Below, one piece after another: positions 9,465 to 19,049 of a stretch of 64,000 bases of DNA. The DNA lies in contig JAKIWE010000001.1 in the NCBI GenBank assembly GCA_022750195.1, positions 1-64,000 on the forward strand. The letters are read 5' to 3'. Positions within the stretch are counted from its first letter, which is position 1, and each line of letters opens with the position of its first letter. The translations under genes were made by a program, and so were the position numbers. The notes beneath the pieces are model-generated. The model was not told the origin of the DNA, did no database searches, and was given only the letters and a program-made list of their open reading frames with translations. Source of the stretch: Thermoplasmata archaeon. Its GTDB lineage: Archaea; Thermoplasmatota; Thermoplasmata; Lutacidiplasmatales; UBA184.

Positions 9465-12400
9465 ATGCGTCGACCGTCGTTGGCGAGCGCTCTTCCGACC
9501 GTCGTGGCCGTCGTCCTCGTCGGGCTGATGCTCGTCGGCTTGGCCCAGGGTTCGGTTCGCTCACCTTCCGTGGCGGGGATCGCCGTAGGGAGTGGGCCGG
9601 GCCTTCGTCCGCCGGGCGGCTCGCACTCTGCTCCGTGGCTTTCGGAAACCCGTGCGATCCGGTCCACCGTTCTACCGGCGTGCTCGTCCCTGGCGAATCC
9701 CCCCGATCCCGAGACCCCGGCGGTCCTCGCCGCCGAGCAGTTCCCTTGCGCGCGCGGCGCGGACGCGGCGATCCTCAATTTCTACAATGCGAGCGGCTCT
9801 TCGGCGGAGCGGTTCCGGATCAACCTTACCCTGCCCCTGGGGACCGATACCGGGCGTATTCTCCAGTCGTTCTTCGTCGGACTCTGGGTAGGCGGGGTAC
9901 CTTGTTCGTACGGCTCGAAGTCGTTCCTCGAGGTCGCCCTGGTCCCACCTTTCTCCGCTCCGGGGCCGAACCCGCCCGCGAATTGGAGCGTGAGGGTCCC
10001 GGTGTTCGACCTCGCTCCCGTCGCCTCGTGCGACGGCCCCTGCCAGAACGACAGCGCGAGCCTGACCATCCAAGGGCGGCTCTACTGCGAAGATCAGGTG
10101 GGCCTCCTTCCGTCCCAGCGCGCTCCGGTCGCTCCCCGAGGCGGATTCGCTCCGGGGGACGCGCTGAGCGTCGACGTGGTAGGTGTCGCGGGTGGTGGCA
10201 GCGGGCTCGGCGTGTATGTCAACGACAGCTCTCGGCCCGGACGGGCTCTGGCCGTCAGTCTCGGCCCGGGCTCGTCGAGCCTCGGTCGACCGATCACGCC
10301 GTTCTTCGCGGGAGCACGGAACGGCTCGACGGGTTGGGGGTACGGCGGACCGGTCTCCGTCGGATGGAACGATTGTCCGAGTGCGACCGGGCCAAGCGCC
10401 TGCAACAGCTACGACGCCGCGCTGCTCGGCGCGATCGGCTCCCCCTCCGTCACGGGAGCTGCGTTCTGGGATCCCGTTCGGAGCCAGTACTCGGATCCGT
10501 ACGCCTGGGTCACCGCCACTTCGACCTCCCTTGGGTGCGGCCGAGCGTCCGGTACCGGAGCCTCCTGTCAGAACGTCCACCAGTTCGGTGGGAGCGGAGC
10601 GTACCCGAATTGGACCGTCGTCCCATCCCACGGAGCGGTCGGGTGGCAACCGACACCGGCGGTGCCAGGGGGCCTAAACCCGTTCGCAGTGAACGGCACC
10701 GAGTACGGGCCGGACAATGTGACGGGCGCGGTCGCCGCGGTCGGGCTGGCCCTCCCGGTCGACACCTCCCCGAGCACGGTCTATCTCAACGTCAGCACCC
10801 GAGCGGCCGCTCCCGACGGGGTGGCGGCGGTATCGTTGAGCGTCTTGGGGTGCACCGGATCCAGCTCGCCCGTGGTCAGTACGGTGTCCGCCACTCGAGG
10901 GCCCGGCCCTGACAATACGAGCGAATCTGCGAACTGGACGACCTCGACCCAGTTCCCCGGGTACCCTGGCACGTATCCGTACTGGGTCCGTGCTGAGTCG
11001 AGCTCCGGCCTCTGGAGCCTTCCCCGCTACGGCAACGCGAGCGTCGCGGGAGCCCTGTCCGCCTGCGGCTTCGGCACCGTCGCCGCGCCCGTCTACACCG
11101 CTGCAAACGTGACCGCCGTCGCCGGTGGCTACTCGGTCAACTGGACCGACCCCGCGCCTGGAGTCGCGAGCCATACGGTCTACCTGAACGCGACGACCGG
11201 GGGAACGCATTTCCGGTTCGTCACCGGTCCGGGCCGTTCGGCGGTCGTCCGTTCCGGGGTCGGTGGGGGGGTCTACGATGTCGCCGTATCTGCCACCACG
11301 ATCGCGGGAGCGAGCTCAGCCGTAGGGGGGACCGTGGTGGGCCCCACGACGCTCGCTCCCATCGGAGTCAGCGTCGCGAGCTCCCCGGTCCAGCTCGTCG
11401 CGCCGACGGTCAGCTCGACCGTCACCGCGACGGTGGTCGGCGGGGAGCCGCCGTACAACGTCAGCCTCGACTTCGGGGACGGGAGCACGCTCGACCTCCT
11501 AAATTCTGGTCCGCTCGCCTCTACGTCCCACACCTTCCCCCTCGACGTCGGACTCGCCCGTCTGACCGCCACGGTCGTGGATGCGCGCGGGGACGTGGCC
11601 GCCTCCGTGCCGGTGTTGGTGCTCCTCCAAGCGACTCCGCTGGGGGTGAGCGCCTCCGTCGGGGCCGGCGACGGGTTCGTCGACCTCTCCTGGACCCCGC
11701 CCGTGAGTCCGGGCGGCTCGGTTCGCACCTACGCGGTGTTCTATGTGGAAGGGGCAACCGCCGGGCCGCTCGACCTGTCGAGCAGCTGGCCGAACAACGG
11801 CAGCGGGCCGTCCGCGACGCACATCTGGAACACGACCCGGACCACGCTGCTGATCCCGGCGAACAACGGGGTCCTCCTCTCGGCGCGCGTGATCGCCTTC
11901 AATCCGAACGGCGCCGGCGGGCTCGCCAACGGTACCGAGTACCTGAGCGCGATCCCCGCTCCGCTCGCGGTCGGACCGATCGTCGCCGGACCCGGTGGCC
12001 GGGCGCCCTACCTCGATAGTTTCTCGACGGTCGTCACGACCGGCACGAACAACAGTATCGGCCAGGCGATCTACTCGTTCACCGGCGGCAACTTCGTCAA
12101 CGCCGGCGTCGCCGGGGCCAACGGGACGTTCTTCATCAACGCGACCGCGACCTTCACGATCCCTGGGCTCATCGTCGTGACGCTCCACGTTGTCGACGCG
12201 TTCAACGACGTGGCCATCGCCACGACGGACATCGTCGTGGTGGCCGGCGCCGGCCCGGCCGTCTCCGTGAGCCTGGCCACCGGCGCCACGGTCGGGGTCT
12301 TCGTCGGGAGCGCGGTCAATTTCGTCTCCACGGTCACCGGCGGCAGCGGGAACTATTCGTACTTCTGGGAGTTCGGCGACGGCACGCAGGCGAACGCGTC

Positions 12401-13007
12401 GAACCCGAGCCATGTCTACGCGAACCCGGGAAACTTCACGGTCCGCCTGAACGTGATCGACAACGTGACCGGGGGCGGCACCCTCTGGACCGGCACGATC
12501 ACGATCCTCGGCGTCCCGACGGTCGCCATCACCGGCACGGCGGGACCGAACGGCTCGTTCTCCTTCCGGTTCACAGCGTTCTACTACGGCGGGAGCGGCT
12601 TCACCACCTTCGCCTGGGCGTTCAGCGACGGCGCGACGAGCGGGGGGACCCACGTCAACCACGACTTCCCGGGTCCGGGGAGGTACGTCGTGAACCTGAC
12701 CGCCGTGGACGTCCCCTCCGGCCGAGCCGCCAACGCCTCCGTGGTGCTGGTGCTCGGCTCGACGGGCAGCGGCTCCGGGGGGGCCTCGATCACACCGTAC
12801 GTGGTCACGATCGGCGTCCTGGCCGGGCTCGCGGCCTTCGGGCTGATCGCTTGGGTGGTCGAGCGAGGCAAAGGGCCCCCGCCGCCGCTGACCGCCGAGG
12901 AAGAGGCCGCCACTCGGGACCCGTTCCCGGTCGGGGCGAGCCGTCCCGCGCTTCCGCCCCCGTCAGGGGGGGAGGTCGTCCCCGCCGAGGGGCCTCGTGG
13001 AGGGTAG
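9465..13007 (+). CDS. giant secreted surface protein with FN3 and PKD domains and C-terminal anchor
   Basis: A 1180-residue envelope protein. The signal peptide is at residues 1-30. A Cys-containing N-terminal domain of about 280 residues (roughly 80-390) includes the motif ACNSYD and an aromatic/Gly stretch also seen in the neighbours at 2098 and 40414. Fibronectin-III-like domains (about 545-640 and 720-820) and PKD domains (cores FGDGST near 670, FGDGTQ near 970, and a weaker FSDGAT copy near 1050) follow. A transmembrane helix lies at about 1108-1131, then a Pro-rich acidic tail. Its 3' end overlaps the convergent gene by 45 bases. The modules suggest extracellular binding; no catalytic motif was seen. 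Confidence 0.85.
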   Translation: MRRPSLASALPTVVAVVLVGLMLVGLAQGSVRSPSVAGIAVGSGPGLRPPGGSHSAPWLSETRAIRSTVLPACSSLANPPDPETPAVLAAEQFPCARGADAAILNFYNASGSSAERFRINLTLPLGTDTGRILQSFFVGLWVGGVPCSYGSKSFLEVALVPPFSAPGPNPPANWSVRVPVFDLAPVASCDGPCQNDSASLTIQGRLYCEDQVGLLPSQRAPVAPRGGFAPGDALSVDVVGVAGGGSGLGVYVNDSSRPGRALAVSLGPGSSSLGRPITPFFAGARNGSTGWGYGGPVSVGWNDCPSATGPSACNSYDAALLGAIGSPSVTGAAFWDPVRSQYSDPYAWVTATSTSLGCGRASGTGASCQNVHQFGGSGAYPNWTVVPSHGAVGWQPTPAVPGGLNPFAVNGTEYGPDNVTGAVAAVGLALPVDTSPSTVYLNVSTRAAAPDGVAAVSLSVLGCTGSSSPVVSTVSATRGPGPDNTSESANWTTSTQFPGYPGTYPYWVRAESSSGLWSLPRYGNASVAGALSACGFGTVAAPVYTAANVTAVAGGYSVNWTDPAPGVASHTVYLNATTGGTHFRFVTGPGRSAVVRSGVGGGVYDVAVSATTIAGASSAVGGTVVGPTTLAPIGVSVASSPVQLVAPTVSSTVTATVVGGEPPYNVSLDFGDGSTLDLLNSGPLASTSHTFPLDVGLARLTATVVDARGDVAASVPVLVLLQATPLGVSASVGAGDGFVDLSWTPPVSPGGSVRTYAVFYVEGATAGPLDLSSSWPNNGSGPSATHIWNTTRTTLLIPANNGVLLSARVIAFNPNGAGGLANGTEYLSAIPAPLAVGPIVAGPGGRAPYLDSFSTVVTTGTNNSIGQAIYSFTGGNFVNAGVAGANGTFFINATATFTIPGLIVVTLHVVDAFNDVAIATTDIVVVAGAGPAVSVSLATGATVGVFVGSAVNFVSTVTGGSGNYSYFWEFGDGTQANASNPSHVYANPGNFTVRLNVIDNVTGGGTLWTGTITILGVPTVAITGTAGPNGSFSFRFTAFYYGGSGFTTFAWAFSDGATSGGTHVNHDFPGPGRYVVNLTAVDVPSGRAANASVVLVLGSTGSGSGGASITPYVVTIGVLAGLAAFGLIAWVVERGKGPPPPLTAEEEAATRDPFPVGASRPALPPPSGGEVVPAEGPRGG

Positions 13008-15545
13008 GACCTCCACGTCGCTCTCGGGAACCTGCTCGAACTGCGGTCTCGAAGCGGTCGGCGGCCGCCCTCGGTCTCGTCGCGCGGCGTAGACGGCCGC
13101 GGCGACCACCACGATGGCGAACGCCGCCAGCCCCGCGTCGAGCGCCCAGCTGGGCAGGGTACTCGTGCTGCGCTCGGGAAGGGTAGGCGCCGGGAGCAAC
13201 GTCACGACGAGCGGGACCGACTGCCCGGGTCCGACTCCCACCGAGAAGTTCTGCGAGATGTAGCCGGGAGCTGACACCTCGACCGCGTACCGGCCCGGAC
13301 GGACCGTCACGTTCGCCCGTCCGTCCGGCCCGAGGGCCACCGAGCTCCGGTTGACGGTGACCGTCGCCCCGATCGGCGAGACCGCCAACTGGAGCGAGCC
13401 GTCCGTCGGGACGAGCGTCACGTTCAGCCAGACGGTCTGGTTCCCGGGAACGAAGACGGTCGTTTGGAAGGGAAGATAGTTCGGTGCGTCGACCCGCAGG
13501 CTATGGTTGGAGAACCCCGCTCCCAACAGCCGGAACGAACCGTTGAGGCTCACGCCCGCGGTGGCGCCGTCCCAGAAGAGGAAGGCGGTGGCGGGATCCA
13601 ATCGGCCCCGAACGGTGCCGTTGAGCGCGAGGAGGTCGAAGGCGAGAGGGACGGTCGTGTTCCACGCCAGCTCCACCGAGGCGTTGGAGCCGGCATAGCC
13701 GGTGGCCGACGCCGCGACGAAATGGAGGCCGGGGGTGGTGTTGATCGCGAACGCACCTCCCGCGACGAGGACCGGCTGGCCGTCGAGGGCCACGGAGGCG
13801 CTCCCCGGCTGGACCGTCCCGTTGACGGCTCCCCAGGCCGATAGGCGTCGCTGCACCGGCATGGATACCGGCCCCACCCCCGAAGGGTTGAACGCCGCCA
13901 CGTGCAGGCTGTAGGTCACCGAGGGGGCAAGGTCCGTGACGATGAGGTTCGTCGGGGTCGGTCCCACCAGGTGGAAGATGGGGGGAACCCCGGTGGCGTT
14001 CCAGCTGACGTTGTAACCGCTCACCGGTCCGGCGGCGGCACCCGGCGACCACGAGAGGTTCACCGAGGCCGGACCCGGGGTCGCGGCGTTGATCGAAGGG
14101 GCGCTCGGGGCCGGGTCGCCGACCACCGCCGCGAAGACCTCGGAGGCGAGGGTGCCGTTCGGGAGCGGCGCGCCGTACGACCAGCTGACCGCCACCGCTC
14201 CTAGTCCCAAGTAGGTGAGGCCCAGCGTGTCGCCGACCCAGAATCCCGCGGCGCCGATTCGAGACGACAGTCGGATGGGTTGCTCGAGCGCGGTGCCGTT
14301 GGGGGCGAGCTCCGAGAGCCAGGTCGTCCATCCCGCCCCCGTCGAGTTGTTCGTCATCCACGCGACGAACGCCGCCCCCGCGCCTCCGGCCGCCGGGGTC
14401 ACCATCAGATGGGCGGCCGCGTCGACGTCCGGGTTGACCCGCATCGGGTAGCCCCACGTGACGCCGTCGTCCTTGGAGAGCGCCAACCACGCCGTGTCGG
14501 TGCCGGCGCTTTGGTTGTCGAACGCCGCGTAGAGCGTGCCGTCGCTGCCGCGCGAGAGAGCGCCGTTGATCCACCAGTCGGTCGGGGACTCGCTTCCGTT
14601 GCCCACGGGGACCGGCGCGCTCCAGCTTCGGCCGCCGTCGAAGGAGCGCGTGAAGTAGTTCCCGCCCGGGAGCAGGTAGTGGGAGACGTTGGTCGGCGCG
14701 TCCTGGTAGAGGAGCGCCACGGTCCCGCTCGGCTCCACGAGCAACGGGCCGGCGGTCGCGCCTCCCGAGGGATACTCCGGGTCGACGGGGACGGGGTTCG
14801 ACCAGTTGACGCCCCCGTCCGAGGAGCGGATCACGAGGATGTTGTAGGCGCCCGCGACGAAGTAGCAACTGGCGCCCGGCACGCAGTTGATCCTGTCGGG
14901 AGAGCCCGGCGGAGAGTAGTCCCAGCTCAGATAGACGGTGCCGTTGGGCGCCACCGCGAGGAAGTCGCGGTCCGCGAACGCCGCCGGGTTCGGGTGGAAG
15001 GCGGTCGTGTTCCCCGCGAAGCTGGCCCCGAAGTTCCACGACCAGGCGATCTGCGGCGCGTCCCCGGTATTCCGAAGATCGCGCATGTAGCCGACGTACA
15101 CCGTCCCGTTGGGCGCGAGGACGATGGACGGGTCCCAGCTGAGCGCCCCTAGACTCCCGGGCACCGGCATCGCGGGCAGGAACGAGTAGCCGCCGTCCAG
15201 CGAGCGAGCGAATCCGATCCCGCTGCAGCCGATCCAGGCTTCGTAGAGGTAGTTGCGCCCGGGATCGAACGCCTGTTGAACCTCGGCATTGCCGCTCGAC
15301 GTGCACGGCGTATCGACGAGGAGGTTACGAGGGTAGGCGCCCGCGCTGGGCGCCGGGGTCAGGGCGACCGACCTATCGGGTAGGGGAGTAGGAATCGCGG
15401 ACGGCGCCCGACCGAGTCCTCCGGAAGACGGCGACGCCGACGAATGGGCAGGAGCCTCGATGGTCGTCGCCGACGCGAGGCTCCCGGGGGGGAGAACCAC
15501 GACGAGAAGCCCGACAAGGGACAGCGTGGCGAGGATGGCGCGCAT
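12963..15545 (-). CDS. secreted Asp-box/FN3/PEGA-like surface protein
   Basis: A surface protein of about 860 residues on the minus strand. I chose the ATG at 15545 over a TTG nine bases upstream, because it starts the signal peptide (MRAILATLSLVGLL) and suits the TATA box at 15577-15584. Asp-box turns (SLDGGYSF, SSDGGVNW, SFDGGRSW, SKDDGVTW) occupy about residues 60-470 and indicate a beta-propeller. A fibronectin-III-like domain (about 475-560) and three carboxypeptidase-regulatory/PEGA-like repeats (about 565-790) follow. Then come a transmembrane helix (about 812-835) and a Pro/acidic tail ending DLPP. The architecture parallels the protein at 5865, so the two are probably paralogues with the same kind of role. 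The 3' end overlaps the convergent neighbour by 45 bases. Confidence 0.83.
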   Translation of the reverse strand: MRAILATLSLVGLLVVVLPPGSLASATTIEAPAHSSASPSSGGLGRAPSAIPTPLPDRSVALTPAPSAGAYPRNLLVDTPCTSSGNAEVQQAFDPGRNYLYEAWIGCSGIGFARSLDGGYSFLPAMPVPGSLGALSWDPSIVLAPNGTVYVGYMRDLRNTGDAPQIAWSWNFGASFAGNTTAFHPNPAAFADRDFLAVAPNGTVYLSWDYSPPGSPDRINCVPGASCYFVAGAYNILVIRSSDGGVNWSNPVPVDPEYPSGGATAGPLLVEPSGTVALLYQDAPTNVSHYLLPGGNYFTRSFDGGRSWSAPVPVGNGSESPTDWWINGALSRGSDGTLYAAFDNQSAGTDTAWLALSKDDGVTWGYPMRVNPDVDAAAHLMVTPAAGGAGAAFVAWMTNNSTGAGWTTWLSELAPNGTALEQPIRLSSRIGAAGFWVGDTLGLTYLGLGAVAVSWSYGAPLPNGTLASEVFAAVVGDPAPSAPSINAATPGPASVNLSWSPGAAAGPVSGYNVSWNATGVPPIFHLVGPTPTNLIVTDLAPSVTYSLHVAAFNPSGVGPVSMPVQRRLSAWGAVNGTVQPGSASVALDGQPVLVAGGAFAINTTPGLHFVAASATGYAGSNASVELAWNTTVPLAFDLLALNGTVRGRLDPATAFLFWDGATAGVSLNGSFRLLGAGFSNHSLRVDAPNYLPFQTTVFVPGNQTVWLNVTLVPTDGSLQLAVSPIGATVTVNRSSVALGPDGRANVTVRPGRYAVEVSAPGYISQNFSVGVGPGQSVPLVVTLLPAPTLPERSTSTLPSWALDAGLAAFAIVVVAAAVYAARRDRGRPPTASRPQFEQVPESDVEVLPSTRPLGGDDLPP

Positions 15546-15576
15546 TTTCCGCAAGCGATAGCGAAATCGCGCGTCC

Positions 15577-15584
15577 GTATTTAC
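15577..15584 (-). promoter_or_regulatory. TATA-like element for the minus-strand surface protein
   Basis: Read on the minus strand the box is GTAAATAC, about 35 bases before the ATG at 15545. It lies in the short divergent region shared with orc1/cdc6. Confidence 0.45.
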
Positions 15585-15719
15585 CGCCGGCCAACCGCTA
15601 CTCGTCCGACGGCGCCTCCGGAGCGTCGTCGCCGGAAAAATATCGGCATTCCGGCAAAAGGTAGATATGGCACCCGCCCCTGCAACCGCTCGCCCGAGGC
15701 CACCCGGGCAGGCGTCGCG

Positions 15720-17147
15720 GTGCAGCCATCTCCTGAGCGAAAGCTACCGGAGGTGCCCGACGGCTCTTCGCCGTCGACCGCGGCCCACGAGGCGGCGGTG
15801 CCGCTCGCCGAGCGCGCGGCCGCCGGGGGAGGGGAACTTGCTGCGGGAGGCCCTCCCCCACCCCCCGCGTTCCGAGGGACCGCCGCCGATGTCTTCGATG
15901 CCGTCGTCAACTACTCCTCGGAGCTGTTCAAGGGCAACTTCGAGATCCTTCGAGAGTCGTACGTGCCCTCCCGGCTTCCCCACCGCGAACACCAGATCCG
16001 GCAGGTGGCGGAAGTGCTCGCGCCCGCGCTGAAAGGCAGCGTCCCCTCGAACCTCCTCATCTACGGCAAGATCGGCACCGGCAAGACAGCGGTGGTGGGG
16101 CAGGTGCGCCTCGACATGCAACGTCGCGCGGAGGCGAACGGACGGGTGACGTTCATCAACGTCAACTGCGCCTCGATCGACACCGCCTACAGTCTGTTGC
16201 AGACGATCGGCAACGAGTTCGCCAACCAGGAGGACGAACGGATCCCGACCGGCTGGTCCCTCGACCGCGTCCAGCAGGCGATGTGTTCGCTGCTCGACGC
16301 ACGGGGGGGCATCCTCGTCCTCATCCTCGACGAGATCGACCGCCTCGTGAGCCGAAGCGGCGACAGCGTCCTCTATACGTTGAGCCAGCTCAACAACGAG
16401 CTCGACAAGGGGCGGCTGGCGATCGTCGGCATCTCGAACGACCTCAAGTTCACGAGCAACCTCGACGCCCGGGTCCGCAGCCGGCTCAACGAGGAGAAGA
16501 TCCTTTTCCCACCGTACGACGCGCCGCAGCTCCAGGATATTCTGCGGGACCGCGCGAAGGAGGTCTTCCGCGAGGGCGTGCTCGACGCGGGCGTGATCGA
16601 GCGGTGCGCGGCCTACGCGGCCCTCGAGAACGGCGACGCCCGCCGCGCGCTCTCGCTGCTCCGGGTCGCCGCCCAGGTCGCCGACCGGGAGAAATCGAAG
16701 CGGGTCACCGGCGACCATGTGATCAAGGCGAAGAGCCGGCTCGAGCGCGACATCATCCTCGACTGCGTCCGGACACTCCCGCAGCACTGCAAGGTGCTCC
16801 TCTACGCGATCTTGCAGGCGTACGAGCGCCGACGCTCCGGGGTTCTCACCGGCGAGGTCTACGAGGGGTACGCCCGCCTCTCCCAGAAGCTGGGACTTCC
16901 GCCGCTCCACTCCCGGAGTATCTCGAACTACCTCACGGAGCTCGAAAGCCTGGGGCTGATCCGGGCCACGATCGTCTCGAAGGGCCGTGGCGGGCGGACG
17001 CGCGAGATCGTCGTCGACGTCCCGACCGCGGAGACGATCCCCGCGCTGGAGGAGGACGAGCTGCTCGCCCAGCTCGCCCGCCGTCGCAACCTCTCGCAGA
17101 CGATCCTCACGAACTTCGACAATCCAAGCCGCACGGGCCCGTACTGA
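15720..17147 (+). CDS. cdc6: Orc1/Cdc6 replication initiator
   Basis: An archaeal origin-recognition and helicase-loading AAA+ protein. It shows Walker A GKIGTGKT, Walker B LILDEIDRL, sensor-1 VGISND, an Arg-finger region (VRSRL) and a C-terminal winged-helix domain (LPPLHSRSISNYLTELESLGL). The frame is open back to 15444, but those residues are antisense to the neighbouring gene and unlike the family. In-frame starts are GTG at 15720, 15753 or 15798. I chose 15720 because an AT-rich box (AAAAATAT, 15636-15643) lies upstream and the resulting length of about 475 residues is slightly above normal. The N-terminal 60 residues are low-complexity Ala/Pro/Gly, so a start at 15798 is possible. A replication origin is often next to such genes, but I could not identify origin-recognition boxes here. 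Confidence 0.9.
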   Translation: MQPSPERKLPEVPDGSSPSTAAHEAAVPLAERAAAGGGELAAGGPPPPPAFRGTAADVFDAVVNYSSELFKGNFEILRESYVPSRLPHREHQIRQVAEVLAPALKGSVPSNLLIYGKIGTGKTAVVGQVRLDMQRRAEANGRVTFINVNCASIDTAYSLLQTIGNEFANQEDERIPTGWSLDRVQQAMCSLLDARGGILVLILDEIDRLVSRSGDSVLYTLSQLNNELDKGRLAIVGISNDLKFTSNLDARVRSRLNEEKILFPPYDAPQLQDILRDRAKEVFREGVLDAGVIERCAAYAALENGDARRALSLLRVAAQVADREKSKRVTGDHVIKAKSRLERDIILDCVRTLPQHCKVLLYAILQAYERRRSGVLTGEVYEGYARLSQKLGLPPLHSRSISNYLTELESLGLIRATIVSKGRGGRTREIVVDVPTAETIPALEEDELLAQLARRRNLSQTILTNFDNPSRTGPY

Positions 17148-17172
17148 CCGCGGGTCCCTTCGGGCGCGTGGG

Positions 17173-17391
17173 CTACTCGGAGACGGTCGAGGTCTCGCCG
17201 ACCAAAATCGATTCCGGGACGGCGGCCCGCGCCTTCCGTCGCCCCCGCTCGGCCTTCAGTTCCCGTAGGTCCCGGTTCAGCTCCTGCAGGTCGCGTGCGT
17301 AGCGTCGTACGCGCATGCGGGCGATCGCCTCGAGCGTGGCGATCTCCCCCTCGAGGCAGTCGTCGGAGCCACGGAAGCTCGCCACCTTCAC
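17173..17391 (-). CDS. small charged coiled-coil protein coupled to aldehyde dehydrogenase
   Basis: A 72-residue, strongly charged helical protein with heptad-like Leu/Ala spacing from about residue 15 to 52 (LEGEIATLEAIARM, LQELNRDLRELK). Its GTG start overlaps the TGA of the upstream aldehyde dehydrogenase gene as GTGA, so it is probably translated by coupling. No known family was recognised. Without that overlap it would be easy to dismiss. It may be a helper or an independent small protein. Confidence 0.55.
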   Translation of the reverse strand: MKVASFRGSDDCLEGEIATLEAIARMRVRRYARDLQELNRDLRELKAERGRRKARAAVPESILVGETSTVSE

Positions 17392-18878
17392 TCCGCGAGG
17401 TCGATCTGGGCCTTCTGCAGCCGGGCGGAGAAGTCGATGAAGACGGTCTTGATCTCGGTGAACTCCTCGATCGCGACCGAGCCAGCCTCGCGGCCGCCGT
17501 TCCCGGTGTTCTTGACGCCCCCGAACGGGAGCTGCACTTCCGCACCGATCGTCGGGGCGTTGATGTAGGTGATCCCGGCCTCGAGCTCCTCGACCGCTTG
17601 GAACGCACGGTTCACGTCGCGGGTGTAGATCGAGGAGGAGAGGCCGTACGGGACGTCGTTGGCGACCTTGACGGCCTCCGCGTAGTCCTTGACCTTAAGC
17701 ACGGAGAGCACGGGACCGAAGATCTCCTCCACGCTGATCCGAGTCCCGTGGCGGGTCTCGAAGATCGTCGGTGCGATGAAGTGGCCCTTCGCGTACGCCC
17801 CCTCGGTGAGCCGGTGGCCCCCGGTGGCGAGCTTCGCCCCCTCGTGGCGCCCGATCTCGATGTACTCGAGGACCTTCTTCTCCTGGTCCGCGGAGGCGAC
17901 CGGTCCCATGTCGACCGTCGGGTCGATCGGGTCGCCGACCTTCAACCCCTCCACCCGCTTGACCAGCCGCGCGAGGAACTCGTCGTACACCTTCTCGTGG
18001 ACGATGAGGCGGCTCGTCGCCGTGCACCGCTGACCGGAGGTGCCGAACGCCCCGAAGGTCACCCCCTCGAGGGCGAGGTTCAGGTCGGCGTCGTCCAGGA
18101 CGATCTGAGGGTTCTTCCCGCCGAGCTCGAGGTGGACCATCTTGAGCCCGCGGGCACCGCGGACGTACACCTCCCGGCCCGTTTCGACGCCTCCCGTGAA
18201 GGAGATGGCGCGAACGCGCGGGTCGTCGACCAGCGCGTTGCCGACGACGCCCCCCGAACCGGTCACGAGATTGAGAACGCCCTTGGGCAGCCCCGCCTCC
18301 TCGTACGCCTCCACGACCTTCGTGCCGCAGAGCGCCGTGTTGGACGCCGGCTTGAAGACCACCGTGTTGCCGCAGATCAGGGCGGCCGCGATCTTCCAGT
18401 TGGGAATCGCCGTGGGGAAATTCCACGGGGTGATGCAGGCGACGACGCCCTTCGGCTGTCGCACCGTCAGGCAGAACTTCTGGTGGAGCTCGGAAGGGAC
18501 CGTCTCGCCGGCCAGGCGTCGCCCTTCCCCCGCCATGTACTCCACGAAGTCGATCGACTCCTGAACGTCCCCGCGACCTTCCGCGATGACCTTGCCCATC
18601 TCGCGGGTGACGATCGCGCCGTACTCGTCCTTCCGTCGTCGGAACACCTCGGCGACCCGAAGGAGGATCTCCCCGCGGTGGGGGGCGGGGGTGGACCGCC
18701 AGCTGGGGAACGCCCTCGCGGCCGCGGTGATCGCCCGGTCGACGTCTTCCGGCGTTCCCGACACGAACGAGCCGAGCGGCTCTCCCGTCGCCGGGTTCTG
18801 AGTGGAGAAGCGGGAGCGCCCCGGGGGCTCGACCCATTTCCCATCGATGAACAGCCCGTAGGAAGGAGGAGAACTCAC
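17388..18878 (-). CDS. NAD(P)+-dependent aldehyde dehydrogenase
   Basis: A 496-residue cytosolic aldehyde dehydrogenase that oxidises an aldehyde to the acid. It shows the cofactor-binding stretch PWNFPTAIPNWK, the general-base Glu in LELGGKNP, the nucleophile Cys in GQRCTA and the family segment EEIFGPVL. Length and motifs are complete. The closest group I can suggest from the sequence is the alpha-ketoglutarate-semialdehyde or succinate-semialdehyde type, but the substrate cannot be set by reading alone. The start is a GTG; no in-frame ATG lies nearby. A TATA-like box lies about 40 bases upstream. It forms a two-gene unit with the small coiled-coil gene that overlaps its stop. Confidence 0.92.
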   Translation of the reverse strand: MSSPPSYGLFIDGKWVEPPGRSRFSTQNPATGEPLGSFVSGTPEDVDRAITAAARAFPSWRSTPAPHRGEILLRVAEVFRRRKDEYGAIVTREMGKVIAEGRGDVQESIDFVEYMAGEGRRLAGETVPSELHQKFCLTVRQPKGVVACITPWNFPTAIPNWKIAAALICGNTVVFKPASNTALCGTKVVEAYEEAGLPKGVLNLVTGSGGVVGNALVDDPRVRAISFTGGVETGREVYVRGARGLKMVHLELGGKNPQIVLDDADLNLALEGVTFGAFGTSGQRCTATSRLIVHEKVYDEFLARLVKRVEGLKVGDPIDPTVDMGPVASADQEKKVLEYIEIGRHEGAKLATGGHRLTEGAYAKGHFIAPTIFETRHGTRISVEEIFGPVLSVLKVKDYAEAVKVANDVPYGLSSSIYTRDVNRAFQAVEELEAGITYINAPTIGAEVQLPFGGVKNTGNGGREAGSVAIEEFTEIKTVFIDFSARLQKAQIDLAE

Positions 18879-18914
18879 GTTGGTCGCCCCGCGGGGGCGA
18901 GCGAGTCGAACAGG

Positions 18915-18923
18915 GGTAAAAGG
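18915..18923 (-). promoter_or_regulatory. TATA-like element for the aldehyde dehydrogenase gene
   Basis: The minus strand reads CCTTTTACC, about 40 bases before the GTG at 18878. It is one of two AT-rich spots in the divergent region with serS. Confidence 0.4.
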
Positions 18924-19009
18924 GTGATGTCAGGGGGGCTGGCCTGCCCCCCCGAGAGCGACCGCCGACGCTTTCGTGACCGCCCCCCGCCAGGTTCGCC
19001 CCCGCCGCG

Positions 19010-19020
19010 TACATATGGTT
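19010..19020 (+). promoter_or_regulatory. TATA-like element for serS
   Basis: TACATATGGTT, centred about 35 bases before the ATG at 19050. It implies a leader of about ten bases or fewer. Confidence 0.5.
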
Positions 19021-19049
19021 AAGAGTGCCCTGACGGATTTGGCGCCGAA

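Noticed and set aside
15444-15719. N-terminal extension of Orc1/Cdc6
   Set aside because: It overlaps the divergent surface-protein gene and promoter, and its residues are unlike the family.
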